A stretch of 64,000 nt of DNA from positions 23,204,057-23,268,056 of the forward strand of contig OY978527.1 of assembly GCA_963854835.1 (NCBI GenBank), written 5' to 3'. Of the stretch, positions 42,680 through 56,400 are shown one piece after another. The position numbers and the translations under genes were made by a program. Numbering within the stretch: the stretch's first letter is position 1; every line of letters begins with the position of its first letter. The DNA is from Megamerina dolium. Taxonomy: Eukaryota > Arthropoda > Insecta > Diptera > Megamerinidae. The notes under the pieces were generated by a model, which saw only the letters and a list, made by a program, of their open reading frames with translations, was not told where the DNA came from and ran no database searches.

Positions 42680-44845
42680 TTAAGATTGAGCGAAATTAAT
42701 TGTGTTTGCGATTGTTTCTAGCTCTTTATACACTTCTGTGTACAAAGAGTATTTAGAGTATCTATCTATAGAACTAAGGTACTGCATGTTATTAATATGG
42801 AATACGTCCACTTGTATGTACTCTCCTACTTGCGTTGGTATTGGAGTTTTTCCTATAGGTTGTTTATTTGGTTGTCGTTCATACTTGTGTTGCAGACATA
42901 TTTCACAGCAAACTGCTTCTTTTCTACACATCTCCTTAATGTTGGGCTAGAAATGAGTTAATAATATTTCTTGTGTCTTATTTTTGTAGTTTCTATGTGC
43001 ACGTTTATGTATTTGTGTGACTATATCTTGCTGTTCGTTTATACAGGTGACGTCAGATAACTGATTTTGAGCTAATACAAAGTATAATTTGGAAAAGTGG
43101 TGATAATATCATATTTTAAATGAAAAATTATTTCTTCATCTATTTTCAACGCGTTAGTAACATTTGGTTTAATAACGTCTTTTAGTTTAATTAACAAGTC
43201 TGGTGTGTCTTTAAAAAATATTGTGTCTAAATCGACTGGGAAATATGGTTTGGGTGACTACCTCGTTTCTTTCATTATCCTGTAGTAAAATTATTTGATT
43301 TTTGAATGTGTTAAGTGGCTGTCTAATTTTTTTAGTAATTTCATTTGGTGAACTTTGTTGTGAGTGTTCTAAACAATTTGTAGTGATATTGATTTGCTGA
43401 CGCGAAAGTGCATCTGCTACAACATTCTGGTGTTCAGGTTTATAAACTAATTTGGCACCATATTCTTCAATTAAGTTTTTCCAGCGTTTTAATTTTGAAT
43501 TCGGATTTTTTTCAGAGATAGAAAAAATTAATGATTGGTGATCCGTGTAAATTGTTAAGTCTGCTACGCCGTATAAGTAATTTCTGAGTTTTTGTAAAGA
43601 CCATACGATTGCTAATAATTCTTTCTCATTGGTACTATAATTTGTGTTCTGTTTCGTTTAATGTGCGTGAAATAAATGCGATTAGTTGACGATTTTGTGC
43701 TAGCACTGCTCCAATAGCGAAATTACTTGCATCTGTTGTCAAATTAAAGGGTTTGGAGAAATCCGGTTGGAAAAGTTCAACCTGTTCTTGTAACGCGTTT
43801 TTTATTTTTTCTAAAGCTTCTATTGCTGCTGTGTCTAAATGCACGAGTGTCTTGGCACTTCGATTATTTTTTATCATTCCTAATTCTCCTCTCAAATGAA
43901 CGGTTAATGGTTTTGTAATTTTAGCAAAATTTTTTATAAATTTTCTATGAGTCCTAGAAAGAATCTTAATTCTTTTAAATTTTTGGGTTGTGGGTAATTC
44001 TTTACAGTTTTTATTTTTCCAGGATCAACTGTTATCTTGTTGTGTTTTATAATATGTCAAAGGTATTCAACTGAATCTTGGAAAAAATGTGATTTTTCGT
44101 CAGAAATTTTTATATTAGCATTGTGTAATGTATTGATTATAGTTCGAAGGTGTTCCATATGTTCTTTGGATGTGGAAGAATATATTAACACGTCGTTTGT
44201 CAACGGAATGCTGTCTTTTCTCGATCAAATTCTTTAATTAATATTTGGTGAAAACCTGATTCTAAACCAATTGTGTAAAAAATCGTTGCTTTTCCTAAGT
44301 TTTATATAGTCATATTTATATCTGGAATAGGATATCTATCAGTAATCGTATGAGCGTTAATTTTTTGGAAGTCAACAACCATCCGTCTTTTGGGTCTACC
44401 TTGGTCATCGGTGCCCTTTTTTGGGACAGTCCATATTGGTGAGTTATAAGAGCTTTTGCTTGGTTGGATTATTCCATCACTTAACAATTTCTCAATCTCT
44501 TTCCTGACAAAGTCGTGATCAGACATTGGATATGGACTGTTTTGTCCATATTGGATCTTCTGATTTGGTCCTAATTGATGCTTGTATTGTGGTTGTAAAA
44601 GGCAATGTTTCACTAGTATTATTATTTATTTTCAAAAGTTCATCTACCTGATCTTTGAACTCATTATTATTAATGGTATAATTGATATTTGGTTCAACTA
44701 TCGGAAACTTCTTCTTCTGGTATTTTAAACTATAATCAAACAAATTTATCTCTGACTTCATTTGACGTAATTCTTGTTCTCCAAGGATCATGTCAAATTC
44801 ATTAAGCAAATTAATTTCAAAAAATTTTAGGTGATGTCCATACAT
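42680..44845 (-). pseudogene. Element E pol: RT, RNase H and partial integrase
   Basis: Right to left: RT leader and RT (44302-44845) with a YPMSDHDFVRKEIEKLLSDG block, SPIWTVPKKG, RRMVVDFQKINAHT and RYPIPDI. The RT palm (YLDD region) is badly damaged around 44030-44240. RNase H follows (43635-43895, FNLTTDASNFAIGAVLAQN) and continues with IYTDHQSL near 43540 and a VVADALSR block near 43410. The integrase zinc-binding end is at 42680-42931 (CEICLQHKYERQPNK, QVDVFHINNMQYLSSIDRYS). The integrase catalytic core is lost. Many stops and frameshifts are present. Confidence 0.85.
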
Positions 44846-45705
44846 TGTAATTATTTTTTTTTTTTGAATCTATGACTGAGTAGCCGTGTAAGGTTTGAGT
44901 TTTAAAAGGTTTTATTTCAATTGATTTTCCAATTTTACAAGCTAAATTTATGTAATTATTAGTAGATCCTGTGTCTACTAATAGAGTTACGGGCGTACCT
45001 GTTAGACCGCACTTTGTTTGAATGCAGGGCAGCCCGTTCACTCGCCTAAAAAAGTACTACCTGATTCAAATTGTTCTTCATATTTAGAAAAATCTACAGA
45101 TTCTAAATATTCTTGTTTAGTCTGATTAATTCTTTGTGTCACATTTTGATTATTAGGTATCCTATTGCTTTTATACTTATTGTTTGAATTGGTATAGTTA
45201 CCATTTGTAGCATTATAGTTTCTAGTAGTTTGTACATACCGCCTGGAGTTATCTACGTCCATTGGGACTGGTGCAGGTTGTTGTTGTTGAGGTTGATAGT
45301 CGTTCCTTTGCATCCTAAAATTTGCCTTGAATTGATGTTGGTGTCTGTCCTCTCGGTGTGGATATAGGTGGGTATTCTGGTTTTGGTTGAAGCGTGTATT
45401 ATATCCTTTATTGCTGTGTTGATAATATCCTTGATTGTGGTTGAATCTCGAGGGAGTTGCTTGATGTCAAATTGATTATTCATGCTGTCATGGTGTATTG
45501 TACACGCTATCGCATACGCTGCTTCCAAATTAATCGGTTTGTTGCTGTACAATGTTCCGATGGTGTATTTGGAATTTAATCCCAGGATAAATGTTCTGAC
45601 TGCTTTTTGGTTAGCATAATCTTTCATAACTACACTATTTTGTGCACCTGACTTCTCAATTTTGGATAATGCTAAATTGAGAGCTTTGGATACTTCGCTA
45701 TGCAA
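44817..45705 (-). pseudogene. Element E gag C-terminus and protease
   Basis: Gag is entered in mid-domain right at the LTR (45705, MHSEVSKALNLALSKIEKSG) and continues with AVRTFILGLNSKYTIGTLYS. A frameshift leads to 45038-45313, a Gln and Asn-rich tail ending EEQFESGSTFLGE. Protease is at 44817-45041 with TLLVDTGSTNNYI, an intact-looking DTGS motif. No CCHC knuckle is seen, as is usual for this group. Confidence 0.83.
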
Positions 45706-46005
45706 TTAATTATTTACTAACACTTTTTTTTAAAATAAATATTTCACAAATACTTGTGTCTATATTATTTATTCGTTCCAAATTCAAACTCAATACATTT
45801 CTTACATTTATTACTATTTATACTACCGAGTACATGTATAATGTTTTGATGCATATTGTTTGTTACATATTTGATAAAGATGTTTTGTTCATTAAATACT
45901 CGATAAAGATGTTTTGCTCATTACATATTTGATAAATATGTTTTGTTCATTTAATACTTGATAAAGTTGTTTTGTTCGTTAAATACTTGATAAAGTTGTT
46001 TTTAT
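45705..46005 (-). repeat. Partial 5' LTR of element E
   Basis: Matches the inner 300 bp of the 3' LTR, then breaks off inside the 31-bp repeat block and joins gypsy F RNase H sequence at about 46010. Confidence 0.85.
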
Positions 46006-46009
46006 CACT

Positions 46010-48065
<2,056 letters not shown>

Positions 48066-48151
<86 letters not shown>
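48066..48151. repeat. (TA)n followed by (TG)n
   Basis: About 30 TA units followed by about 12 TG units, abutting element F protease sequence. Confidence 0.95.
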
Positions 48152-48153
<2 letters not shown>

Positions 48154-48365
48154 GATCATCAAATCTATGCCAAAAATGACGTCATCGATAATATCTGCCG
48201 CAATGAATTCATGTTGCAAATCATAGTCACCTACCCTGATTTGCTTTGAGACCTTCCCGAAAATCGGTGCATATTTGCCTGTTGCTGGGCGAAATTTTAT
48301 GCCAACCAATGGCATAAACTTTTCCACCAGGCCACTTTTTATTATCGAGTGAGACGAGCCAGTAT
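48152..48365 (-). pseudogene. Element F protease, downstream part
   Basis: It starts at the LINE junction with NTGSSHSIIKSGLVEKFMPL and continues IKFRPATGKYAPIF and EFIAADIIDDVIFGIDLMI, collinear with copy C. The upstream part is on the other side of the LINE at 49956. Confidence 0.85.
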
Positions 48366-49955
48366 TACTTACTTACTTACTTATGTGGCCATAACAACCG
48401 AGTATCGATTTAGGCCGAAAATAACATGCTTCGCCAGCCATCTCTGTTCTTCGCTAGCTGGCGCCAGTTAGAAATTCCAACCGCCGTCAGGTTCTCCAGT
48501 ACTTGGTCTTTCCACCGCACGTTAGGTCTTGCTCTTCTGCGTCGTCCTCCAGCGGGTTCCAAATATAACACCTTCTTAGCTGGAGCGTGTTCTTCCATTC
48601 GCTCGACATGACCTAGCCAGTACAGCCGCTGGATTTTGATACGCTTTACTATGTCAATACCGGCATACAGTTCGTACAGCTCATGGTTGTACCTTATTCG
48701 GTACTCGCCACCAACGCAAATAGGTCCAAAGATCTTGCGTAGGACTTTTCTCTCGAGGTGGAAATTGTCCAGGCTTCAGCGCCATATGTTAGGACAGGCA
48801 TGATGAGAGACTTGTAGAGTGTAGTTTTCGTTCTTCAAGAGAGAGCTCGACTTCTCAATTGCTTACTTAGCCCAAAGTAGCATCTGTTTGCAAAAGTGAT
48901 CCTTCGCAATATCTCCAAGCTGACGTCATGGAGCTGGTGTTAATGCCATAACAACCGAATATCGATTTAGGCCGAAAATAACATGCTTCGCCAGCCATCT
49001 CTGTTCTTCGCTAGCTGGCGCCAGTTAGAAATTCCAAGCGCCGTCAGGTTCTCCAGTACTTGGTCTTTCCACTGCACGTTAGGTCTTGCTCTTCTGCGTC
49101 GTCCTCCAGCGGGTTCCAAATATAACACCTTCTTAGCTGGAGCGTGTTCTTCCATTCGCTCGACATGACCTAGCCAGCACAGCCGCTGGATTTTGATGCG
49201 CTTTACTATGTCAATACCGGCATACAGTTCATACAGCTCATGGTTGTACCTTATTCGGTACTCGCCACCAACGCAAATAGGTCCAAAGATCTTGCGTAGG
49301 ACTTTTCTCTCGAGGTGGAAATTGTCCAGGCTTCAGCGCCATATGTTAGGACAGGCATGATGAGAGACTTGTAGAGTGTAGTTTTCGTTCTTCAAGAGAG
49401 AGCTCGACTTCTCAATTGCTTACTTAGCCCAAAGTAGCACCTGTTTGCAAAAGTGATCCTTCGCAATATCTCCAAGCTGACGTCATTACTGCTGTTAATG
49501 CTGGTTCCAAGATAGATAAAGTTCTCCACTACTTAAAAAGCGTAATTATCAGCAGTGACGTGCTGTACAAGACGCTGTTACTTTGTTTGTTGATGCTAAG
49601 TACTTCGTCTTGCCCTCGTTTAACGTAAGACCCATGCAATGCGACTGTCTTTCCAACTCTGAAAATGCTGCACTGACTGCTCGCGGGTTAATGCCGATTT
49701 TTTCAATATCGTCGGCATTATGTCGTAGATCAGTAACTCGTATTATTTTCTCCATAATAAGATTGAAGAAGTCGCACGATAACGAATCACCTTGTCTGAA
49801 ACCCCGTTCGGTATTAAACGGTGAAGAGAGGTCCTTCCCAATTTTCACTGCACAACGGGAGGTTTGCAGTGTCATTCTACAAAGTCGAATGAGGAATACC
49901 GAACTCAGACATTGTCGCATAGAGGTAATCCCTTACCGGACTGTCGAAAGCGGCT
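48366..49955 (-). mobile_element. RTE LINE inserted in element F protease, 3' end duplicated in tandem
   Basis: The insertion splits the protease between DT and TG codons. ATAC is present on both sides. The (AAGT)n tail is at the low end and the 5' truncation at KAAFESP is at the high end. The last 560 bp of the LINE occur twice in tandem (48366-48947 and 48948 on), with shared private changes, so the duplication happened after insertion. The remainder (to 49955) carries RT sequence with [14 protein letters not shown]. Confidence 0.88.
49549..49955 (-). pseudogene. RTE reverse transcriptase fragment
   Basis: Encodes [37 protein letters not shown] and [17 protein letters not shown]. The block that should hold YADD is deleted (RHNADDIEKIG), so the catalytic motif is damaged. 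Downstream parts continue in the duplicated 3' segment. Confidence 0.83.
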
Positions 49956-50097
49956 GTATCCAAAGTCAAAGTGAATACTTTATTGTGAATTTTTCCATCG
50001 ATGGTCAGGCTGTTAGGCACGCGTTTCATTTGAGAGATGAGGATGGTGGGGCAACCCGTTGTGGGAGCAATCTTACGCCCTTTGGAACTGACTCGTT

Positions 50098-50107
50098 TTA
50101 GTTTAAC
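50098..50107 (-). promoter_or_regulatory. Conserved slippery heptamer and gag stop in element F
   Basis: On the minus strand GTTAAAC is followed at once by TAA, in the same frame as the gag knuckle region. The -1 frame continues VKLKRVSSKGRK...GCP, matching copy C. The long stem seen in C is only partly kept (GAGTCAGTTC present, other arm changed). Confidence 0.7.
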
Positions 50108-51347
50108 GAAGCTTTTGCGTAGTCTCGTTAATGCTGTTCACCCCGTCTTCGGGTTTCTTTTTCCCTGGAGAGCTTGATCGAGAACCTTGTCGACGTAGAC
50201 ATATGTCCAAGTTTATCACAATAAAAGCACTTTCCATTAAATGTGCCTTCACGTCGAACTATTGCAGCTTGCTCGAACTTGATCACTTGGCGTACCACTT
50301 CAACCAGATTATCCGTTTCAATCTCCAATTTTCAAACCTTATGTATTGGACGACATATCAAACCAGCAGCTTCATATGTCAGCGCACTGCTAACAGATTT
50401 TGCATAAGTCGCTCTCGGGGACATGATTGTTTGACGTTTTATTTCTGGATCACGTATGCCTTCGATGAATGTGTCGATTTTAATTGTCTCAATGAAATCA
50501 CTAGGTTTGCCAGCATACGAGTGGTTGCACAGCCGTTCAATATCTGAGGCATATTGTTAGAGAGTTTCGCCAACCCATTGTACCCCTGCTTTTAGTTCTA
50601 CTCTGTGCAAGGGACATATAGCCACTGTCGTATTTTCATTTCAAAGTATCCATCAGCGCTTGATAGTTGTTGCGCTCGTGCTCTGGAACCTGCTGTAAAA
50701 CTTCCGCTGCATTACCTTTTAATGTCATAATCAATGCAGACATTTTTTCAAATTGCAACTTAAAAACATCAAAAGCCGTGGTTTCATCAAACGTTAGTGA
50801 TTTTAATTTGATGACACCAGAATCTCGAACGATTGTTGTAGTAAATAGTTCCACTTAGTTTCACTGAATTAAAGCGGTTTTCCAGGTGCAGAATCTTTTC
50901 GTCTATTGTAAGTTGTTTTTCGCTTAGCTCTTGTACTTTCTAGTCAGTCTAATCCATTCTTTCTAAGGTTTGCTTCTGAATATCTAAAGTGGCCTTGGTA
51001 AGCTGTTCCTGCATTACGGTAGAGTTTTCATCAAATTTCTCTCGCAACAACGTAGCCATTCCTTTCTTACATTCAGTAGACAGTTGATCGAGTTTCTCAT
51101 GCATCTGCTGCATCATCGATATCATAAACTCCATCATTTGGCCAGATGTGTCCGTTTTTTCCACTTTTTCAATTACACCTTCTGCAGCTTCTTCTTCGTA
51201 TAACTCATGTTCATCAACATTTACACCGTTGGCCTCCATAGCCTCTCGTAGTCTCACTTGCAGTTCTGCCTTAATACCGGATGAGGATAATCCCAATGAT
51301 GCTAACTGATGTTTCAGTTGCTCCACTTTCAGCTGGTCAAACTTCAC
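50108..51347 (-). pseudogene. Element F gag, broken
   Basis: The start (50949-51347) encodes MKFDQLKVEQLKHQLASLGL followed by SSSGIKAELQVRLREAM, a SAP-like domain, and a coiled coil. 50636-50854 has the capsid-like start LTFDETTAFDVFKLQFEK. 50128-50328 holds the knuckle CFYCDKLGHMS with its last Cys lost. Frameshifts and stops separate the pieces. It is related to copies A-C throughout. Confidence 0.85.
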
Positions 51348-51383
51348 AATTTTTTAAGAAATCCCACCGCTGTTACCAATTGT

Positions 51384-51574
51384 TACGAAAGTCTCTTTAT
51401 TGGGCTGTTCGCATCGACTAGAATGCATAAAAAAATGTACACACCAATTTTATTTTTCTTATTAAATAAAACAAAAAAATATCTCAAACAGAATCTGATT
51501 TCGAATCTTCCTTTACAATTATATTTTCCACGAGTCTTTCTGTTAAGTGATTTATTTATTAGTTACAACAATAT
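51384..51574 (-). repeat. Part of the 5' LTR of element F
   Basis: On the minus strand it ends TTTCGTAACA, followed by TTGGTAACAGCGGTGGGATT, a variant of the family primer site. Copy C is inserted at ATAT at its high end. The rest of the LTR may continue after 56993, but I could not define its start. Confidence 0.65.
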
Positions 51575-52003
51575 TGTAACGAGTATCGATAGTTGATTAC
51601 TCATCACTATTGTGACTGACTCTATTGGCAGCATCGAAACGAATGTCAACAAAAAGAAATAAGCGATAACCAGAACAAGCCAACGAGAAAGGAAGAGAAG
51701 AATCTCGATAAAGGAAGATTCTGGGGTGTTGCCAACAGAGTATAAATAGAGCCAGTGTTGAGTATTGACAATCAATCTACTTCCGAACGTGATTGCGAAA
51801 ACATTGATACAGAGGCAAAAGTTGCAAGTACATTTAAGTGTTAGTTGATTGTAAACAGTGTTGATTGTAAATAGAGATTATTAAATAAATTGTTGCTGTA
51901 TATAGTTGTATAAAATAAGTGTTGCAGTTATCATTAACAGAATCCAGTGATCGAACAAGGTAATTCAAATAGAATTAAACGTTCACAGAATAAAAACGTA
52001 ACA
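51575..52003 (+). repeat. 5' LTR of gypsy C
   Basis: 429 bp with a TATA box at 51741-51749. A 9-bp deletion lies between AAGTGTTA and GTTGATTG. The primer site follows at 52006-52025. Confidence 0.95.
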
Positions 52004-52032
52004 ATTGGTGTCAGAAGTGGGATTCTGTAAAA

Positions 52033-53424
52033 ATGGTGAAAATTGACCAACTAAAAGTGGACCAGCTTAAAAAGCTGTTGGTAGAGATGAATCTATCGTC
52101 ATCAGGTGCAAAGGCGGAACTGCTGGTGAGGCTGAGGAAAGCCATGGAGGCTAAGGGAATTAATGTAGAAGAACATGAGTTCTTTGAGGAAGACGATATA
52201 CATGCAGTTGTGCACGCCGAGGAAGAGAGTAAGGTAGATTCGAGTGGTCAACTCATGGAATTTATGAAATCCATGATGCAACAGCAGCAGCAGCAACTGC
52301 AATGAATTAATGCGAAGTTACAAGAACATTCGGTACGTCAAGAAAACGCTATGGCAGAATTCCAGAAAACAATTGACTCCAAGCTTCAAGAACATTCGGC
52401 TCGTCAAGAACATGTCATCGAAAAACTACAAAAGGGAATTGAGATTAGATTTCAGGAAATTTCCGGAGCTATTAATGACAAAGTCACAGAGCTGAAAGAA
52501 CATGTGGATGATTTGGATGATAAGCTGAAGGAACATGTAGACAGACATGATGACTTGGAAGAAAAGCTTGAGAAATTAGAGCGCGAACTTAATAAAATAA
52601 AAATAAGTGGAGCAACCACATCAGTGATAAGAGAGTCAACTACAATTAAACTAAAGCCACCAATATTTGACGGAAGCACGCCATTCAACATCTTCAAGCT
52701 TCAATTCGAGACAACAGCTTCGAAGAATCAATGGGATGACAGCGACAAGACTGCTGCTTTAATAGTCGCATTAAAAGGTAATGCTTCCGAAGTGTTACAG
52801 ATGATTCCAGAGAAAGATCGGGGTAGCTACCAATCACTGATGGACACACTCCAGCGAAAATATGGAAATGAATACAAGAGTCAATTACATCGAGTGGAAT
52901 TGAGATCGCGAGTGCAACGGAGTAATGAGAGCCTTCAGGAATTCGCTTCCGATATTGAGCGCTTATGTCATCTAGCGTTCTCCGGTAATTCGGAAGAGTT
53001 CGTCGAAAAAATAAAAATAGAGGCATTCATAGATGGCATACGTGATGGAGAGACAAAGCGTGCCCTAGTCATGTCACCCAGGAATACTTATGCCGAAACA
53101 GTCAGTAGTGCCTTGACATATGAAGCCGCCAGTTTGATGTGTCGACCAATGCCATGGGTACGCCAACTAGAAACAGAAACAGCAGATCTGGTTGAAGCAG
53201 TGTGTCAGGCATTCAAATCTGTAGTGCAGCCTGAAGGAAGAACAACAGGTCGACGCGAAAACAAATTTACTGGTAAGTGCTTTATTTGCGACAAACCAGG
53301 ACACATGGCGCGTGACTGCCGTCTACGACGAAAGCGATCAAGATCGAATTCTCCAGGAAGACAAAAGAAGGAGAATAAGGTGGATAGCGATCGCTCCACT
53401 AACACAAATCCATCGTTAAACTAG
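52033..53424 (+). pseudogene. Gag of gypsy C with one early stop
   Basis: It starts at ATG after the primer site. Order: SAP-like domain (residues 3-37), Gln-rich stretch, coiled coil with KLQEHSA and KEHVDDLDDK units, capsid-like Gag domain (GSTPFNIFKLQFETTASK onward), a single CCHC knuckle (CFICDKPGHMARDC), and a basic tail. Codon 91 is TGA (52303-52305) where copy B has GGA. Downstream the same frame is open to TAG at 53422-53424. Gag forms the particle and binds RNA; a SAP domain at its start suggests DNA or chromatin contact (inference). Readthrough would restore the frame, but the copy is otherwise dead. Confidence 0.92.
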
Positions 53425-53457
53425 ATCGAGTCAGTTCAGCGGGGCGTGAACTGACTC
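53403..53457 (+). promoter_or_regulatory. -1 ribosomal frameshift signal between gag and pol
   Basis: The gag frame reads tcG-TTA-AAC-TAG: heptamer GTTAAAC at 53415-53421 with the gag stop right after it. A 6-base spacer leads to a perfect 11-bp stem, GAGTCAGTTCA (53428-53438) and TGAACTGACTC (53447-53457), with loop GCGGGGCG. Pol is open in the -1 frame from 53403, so the frames overlap by 22 bases. Heptamer, short spacer and stable hairpin are the three parts of a -1 frameshift site. GUUAAAC is a known working heptamer in an animal nidovirus. Confidence 0.85.
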
Positions 53458-56400
53458 CAACAGTGGGTTGCCCCATCATTCACATTTCACAACTACAGCG
53501 TGTGCCAAGCAGCTTGACTATTGATGGAAAATTGGACAATATGGAATTCATGTTAACCCTGGATACTGGTGCATCACATTCTATAATCAAGAGCGATTTG
53601 GTAAAGAGGTTTGAGCCTTTAATGGGAATAAAATTGCGTACAGCAACGGGTGAGGATGCACAAATTCTGGGCAAGATAAAGAAACGAGTATCTATTGGAA
53701 ATTGCACATGGGAACATGAATTCATTGTGGCCGACATCATCGATGACGTAATAATTGGTGTTGATTTTATGATTGGCAACGGATTTACGTTAGATTTAAA
53801 TCAACGGATACTGCGCTATGCAAATGTCGAACTACCATTGAACATCGGTTACAAGCGTAGTGGGAACATCAAACGAGTACTGGCATGTCAACGCCAAGAG
53901 GTTCCAGCAAAATCAGAAGCGGTGATATGGTCACAGATGAATGTGGATGATGGGACAGGCAAGTTGTGGCTGGTGGAAGCAGATAAAGAAATAACGAATA
54001 AAAACATCATACTTGGTAGGACGTTAGTAGAACCTAAAGAAAATGGAATAGTACCGGTGCGAATTTTAAATCCAACTAATACATCTACAGTTGTGAAGAA
54101 AGGAATGGTGATTGGTCATTGCCAGGAAGTTACTGCCATAGTAGACTGCGAAAAGGGTTCGTCGATAAAAAGTGGAAGATCAGGAACTGTCAGAGTGGAA
54201 ATAAAAGCACAGATGGAAGAATGGGCAGGCGTGCTTACCAACCAGCAAAAAGAAAAGGCTTTACAACTATTGGAGAAGTACAGTTCAATCTTTTCTTCAA
54301 ATGGAAAAACTGGAGGACGAACAACCATCGTGAAGCATCACATTGACACCGGTGATTCTAGACCAATTCGTCAAACACCACGACGAGTTCCATTGGCCAA
54401 AAGAGACGAAGCCATTAAGCTGATTTCCGATATGCAGAAACAAGGTGTTATTGAACCATCAGCGAGTCCATGGAGTTCACCAGTTGTGCTGGTAAAGAAG
54501 AAGGATGGAAGTACTCGATTCTGTGTGGATTACAGAAAGCTAAATGATATTACGAAAAAAGACAGCTATCCACTGCCAAGAATCGATGACACTCTGGACA
54601 CACTATCTGGTGCGAAGTGGTTCTCAACTCTTGATTTGCAAAGTGGCTACTGGCAAGTGGAACTTGGTAAGGAAGACAAAGAGAAAACAGCTTTCAGTAT
54701 TGGCGATGGTCTATGTCAATTTACAGTTATGCCATTTGGATTATGCAATGCGCCAGCTACTTTTGAACGTTTGATGGAGCGTGTACTCAGAGGACTACAC
54801 TGGAAAACGTGCTTGGTGTACCTCGATGACATTATTGTGATGGGAAAAGATTTTAACGACCACCTGGAAAAGTTGAAAGAAGTATTTGAGCGTATACAAT
54901 CAGCAGGGCTTAAACTGAATATGAAAAAGTGTTCACTCTTCAGGCGAGAAGTTAAATATCTTGGTCATAAAGTAACAACAGAAGGGGTACATACCGACGA
55001 GGAGAAAGTAACAGCAGTTCAAGAATGGCCTATTCCGTCGAATCTTCACGAGCTAAGGAGCTTCCTAGGCTTATGCACCTACTATAGACGATTTGTTCCT
55101 GGATTTGCAAACATCGCCAGCAGTCTGCATGAGTTGACAAGAAAGAACAAACCATTTGTGTGGGGCGAGGACCAACAGAAAGCATTCGAACAGCTGAAAG
55201 AAAAACTCTGTTCAGCACCAATATTAGCGTATCCAGTACCTGGTCAAAAGTTTGTGTTGGACACAGATGCGAGTGGCTATGGAATAGGTGGTGTGCTCTC
55301 TCAGATCATAGATGGGCAAGAAAAAGTAATAGCATACTACAGTAAAATCCTGTCGAAGCCAGAAAGAAATTACTGTGTCACACGAAGAGAGTTGCTCGCA
55401 ATACTGGAATGTGTAAAGTATTTCCATAAATACTTGTACGGTCAGTCATTTCATCTACGAACTGTCCACTCAGCGCTAAGGTGGTTATTGCAATTTAAAA
55501 ACCCAGAAGGACAATTGGCGCGCTGGATTGAAAGGCTGCAGAGTTATGATTTTACCATCAAACATCGTAAAGGAGGACATCACGGCAACGCGGATGCTCT
55601 ATCTCGTCGTCCTTGCAAAATGGAATGTAAACATTGTTCTCGAGTGGAAAGCAAGGAGCACATTGTCGACATACGACTTACGAATATATTGCCGGAGGAG
55701 TCATGGACCACCGAACGAGTGCAAGAAGATCAGCGGAACGACCCAGATCTCGTAAAGATTATGGAATACAAGGAGCAGGGCATACGACCAGACTGGCAAG
55801 AAATGGCTAATGAGAGTCCAATAGCAAAGGCATACTGGGCGCAGTGGCAAAGCCTGCACTTACGAGACGGATCTTTATTCCGAGCATGGGAAAGTGAGGA
55901 TGGAAAAATCACTAATGATCTTCTAGTGGTACCCAAGGCGAGAATAAATGAAGTGATAGCTGAGTATCACAATGCCTCCAGTGGAGGGCATTTGGGAATC
56001 ACCAAAACCGTCGAGAAAATAAAGAAACGATTTTATTGGGTTGGATGTCATGACCATGTCGCTGATTGGATTCGGAAGTGTAAGCAATGTGCAATGGCCA
56101 AAGGTCCCACTAAGAAAAGTCGAGGTAAGATGCACCAATACACCGTGGGTGCTCCATTTGAGCGAATTGCTATGGACATAGCTGGACCATTTCCAATAAG
56201 CAACGCAGGAAACAAGTATGTTCTGGTGGTTATAGATTACTTCAGTAAATGGCCTGAAGTATACCCCATTCCAAATCAGGAAGCTAGTACAGTTGCGGAT
56301 GTATTCGTCAACCAATGGGTTACTCGTTTTGGTGTACCGATGGAGTTACACTCAGACCAAGGTCGAAATTTCGAATCAGTTGTATTCCAAGAGATATGCC

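Larger units (their letters stand above)
41385..46005 (-). mobile_element. Errantivirus-like gypsy element E, minus strand
   Basis: The LTRs begin AGTTAA and end TTAACT, typical of the gypsy/17.6 group. The coding order is gag, protease, RT, RNase H, integrase and an env-like remnant, all damaged. The right (5') LTR is incomplete and directly abuts the middle of gag, so primer site and gag start are deleted. It is an old endogenous copy that cannot be active. Confidence 0.85.
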
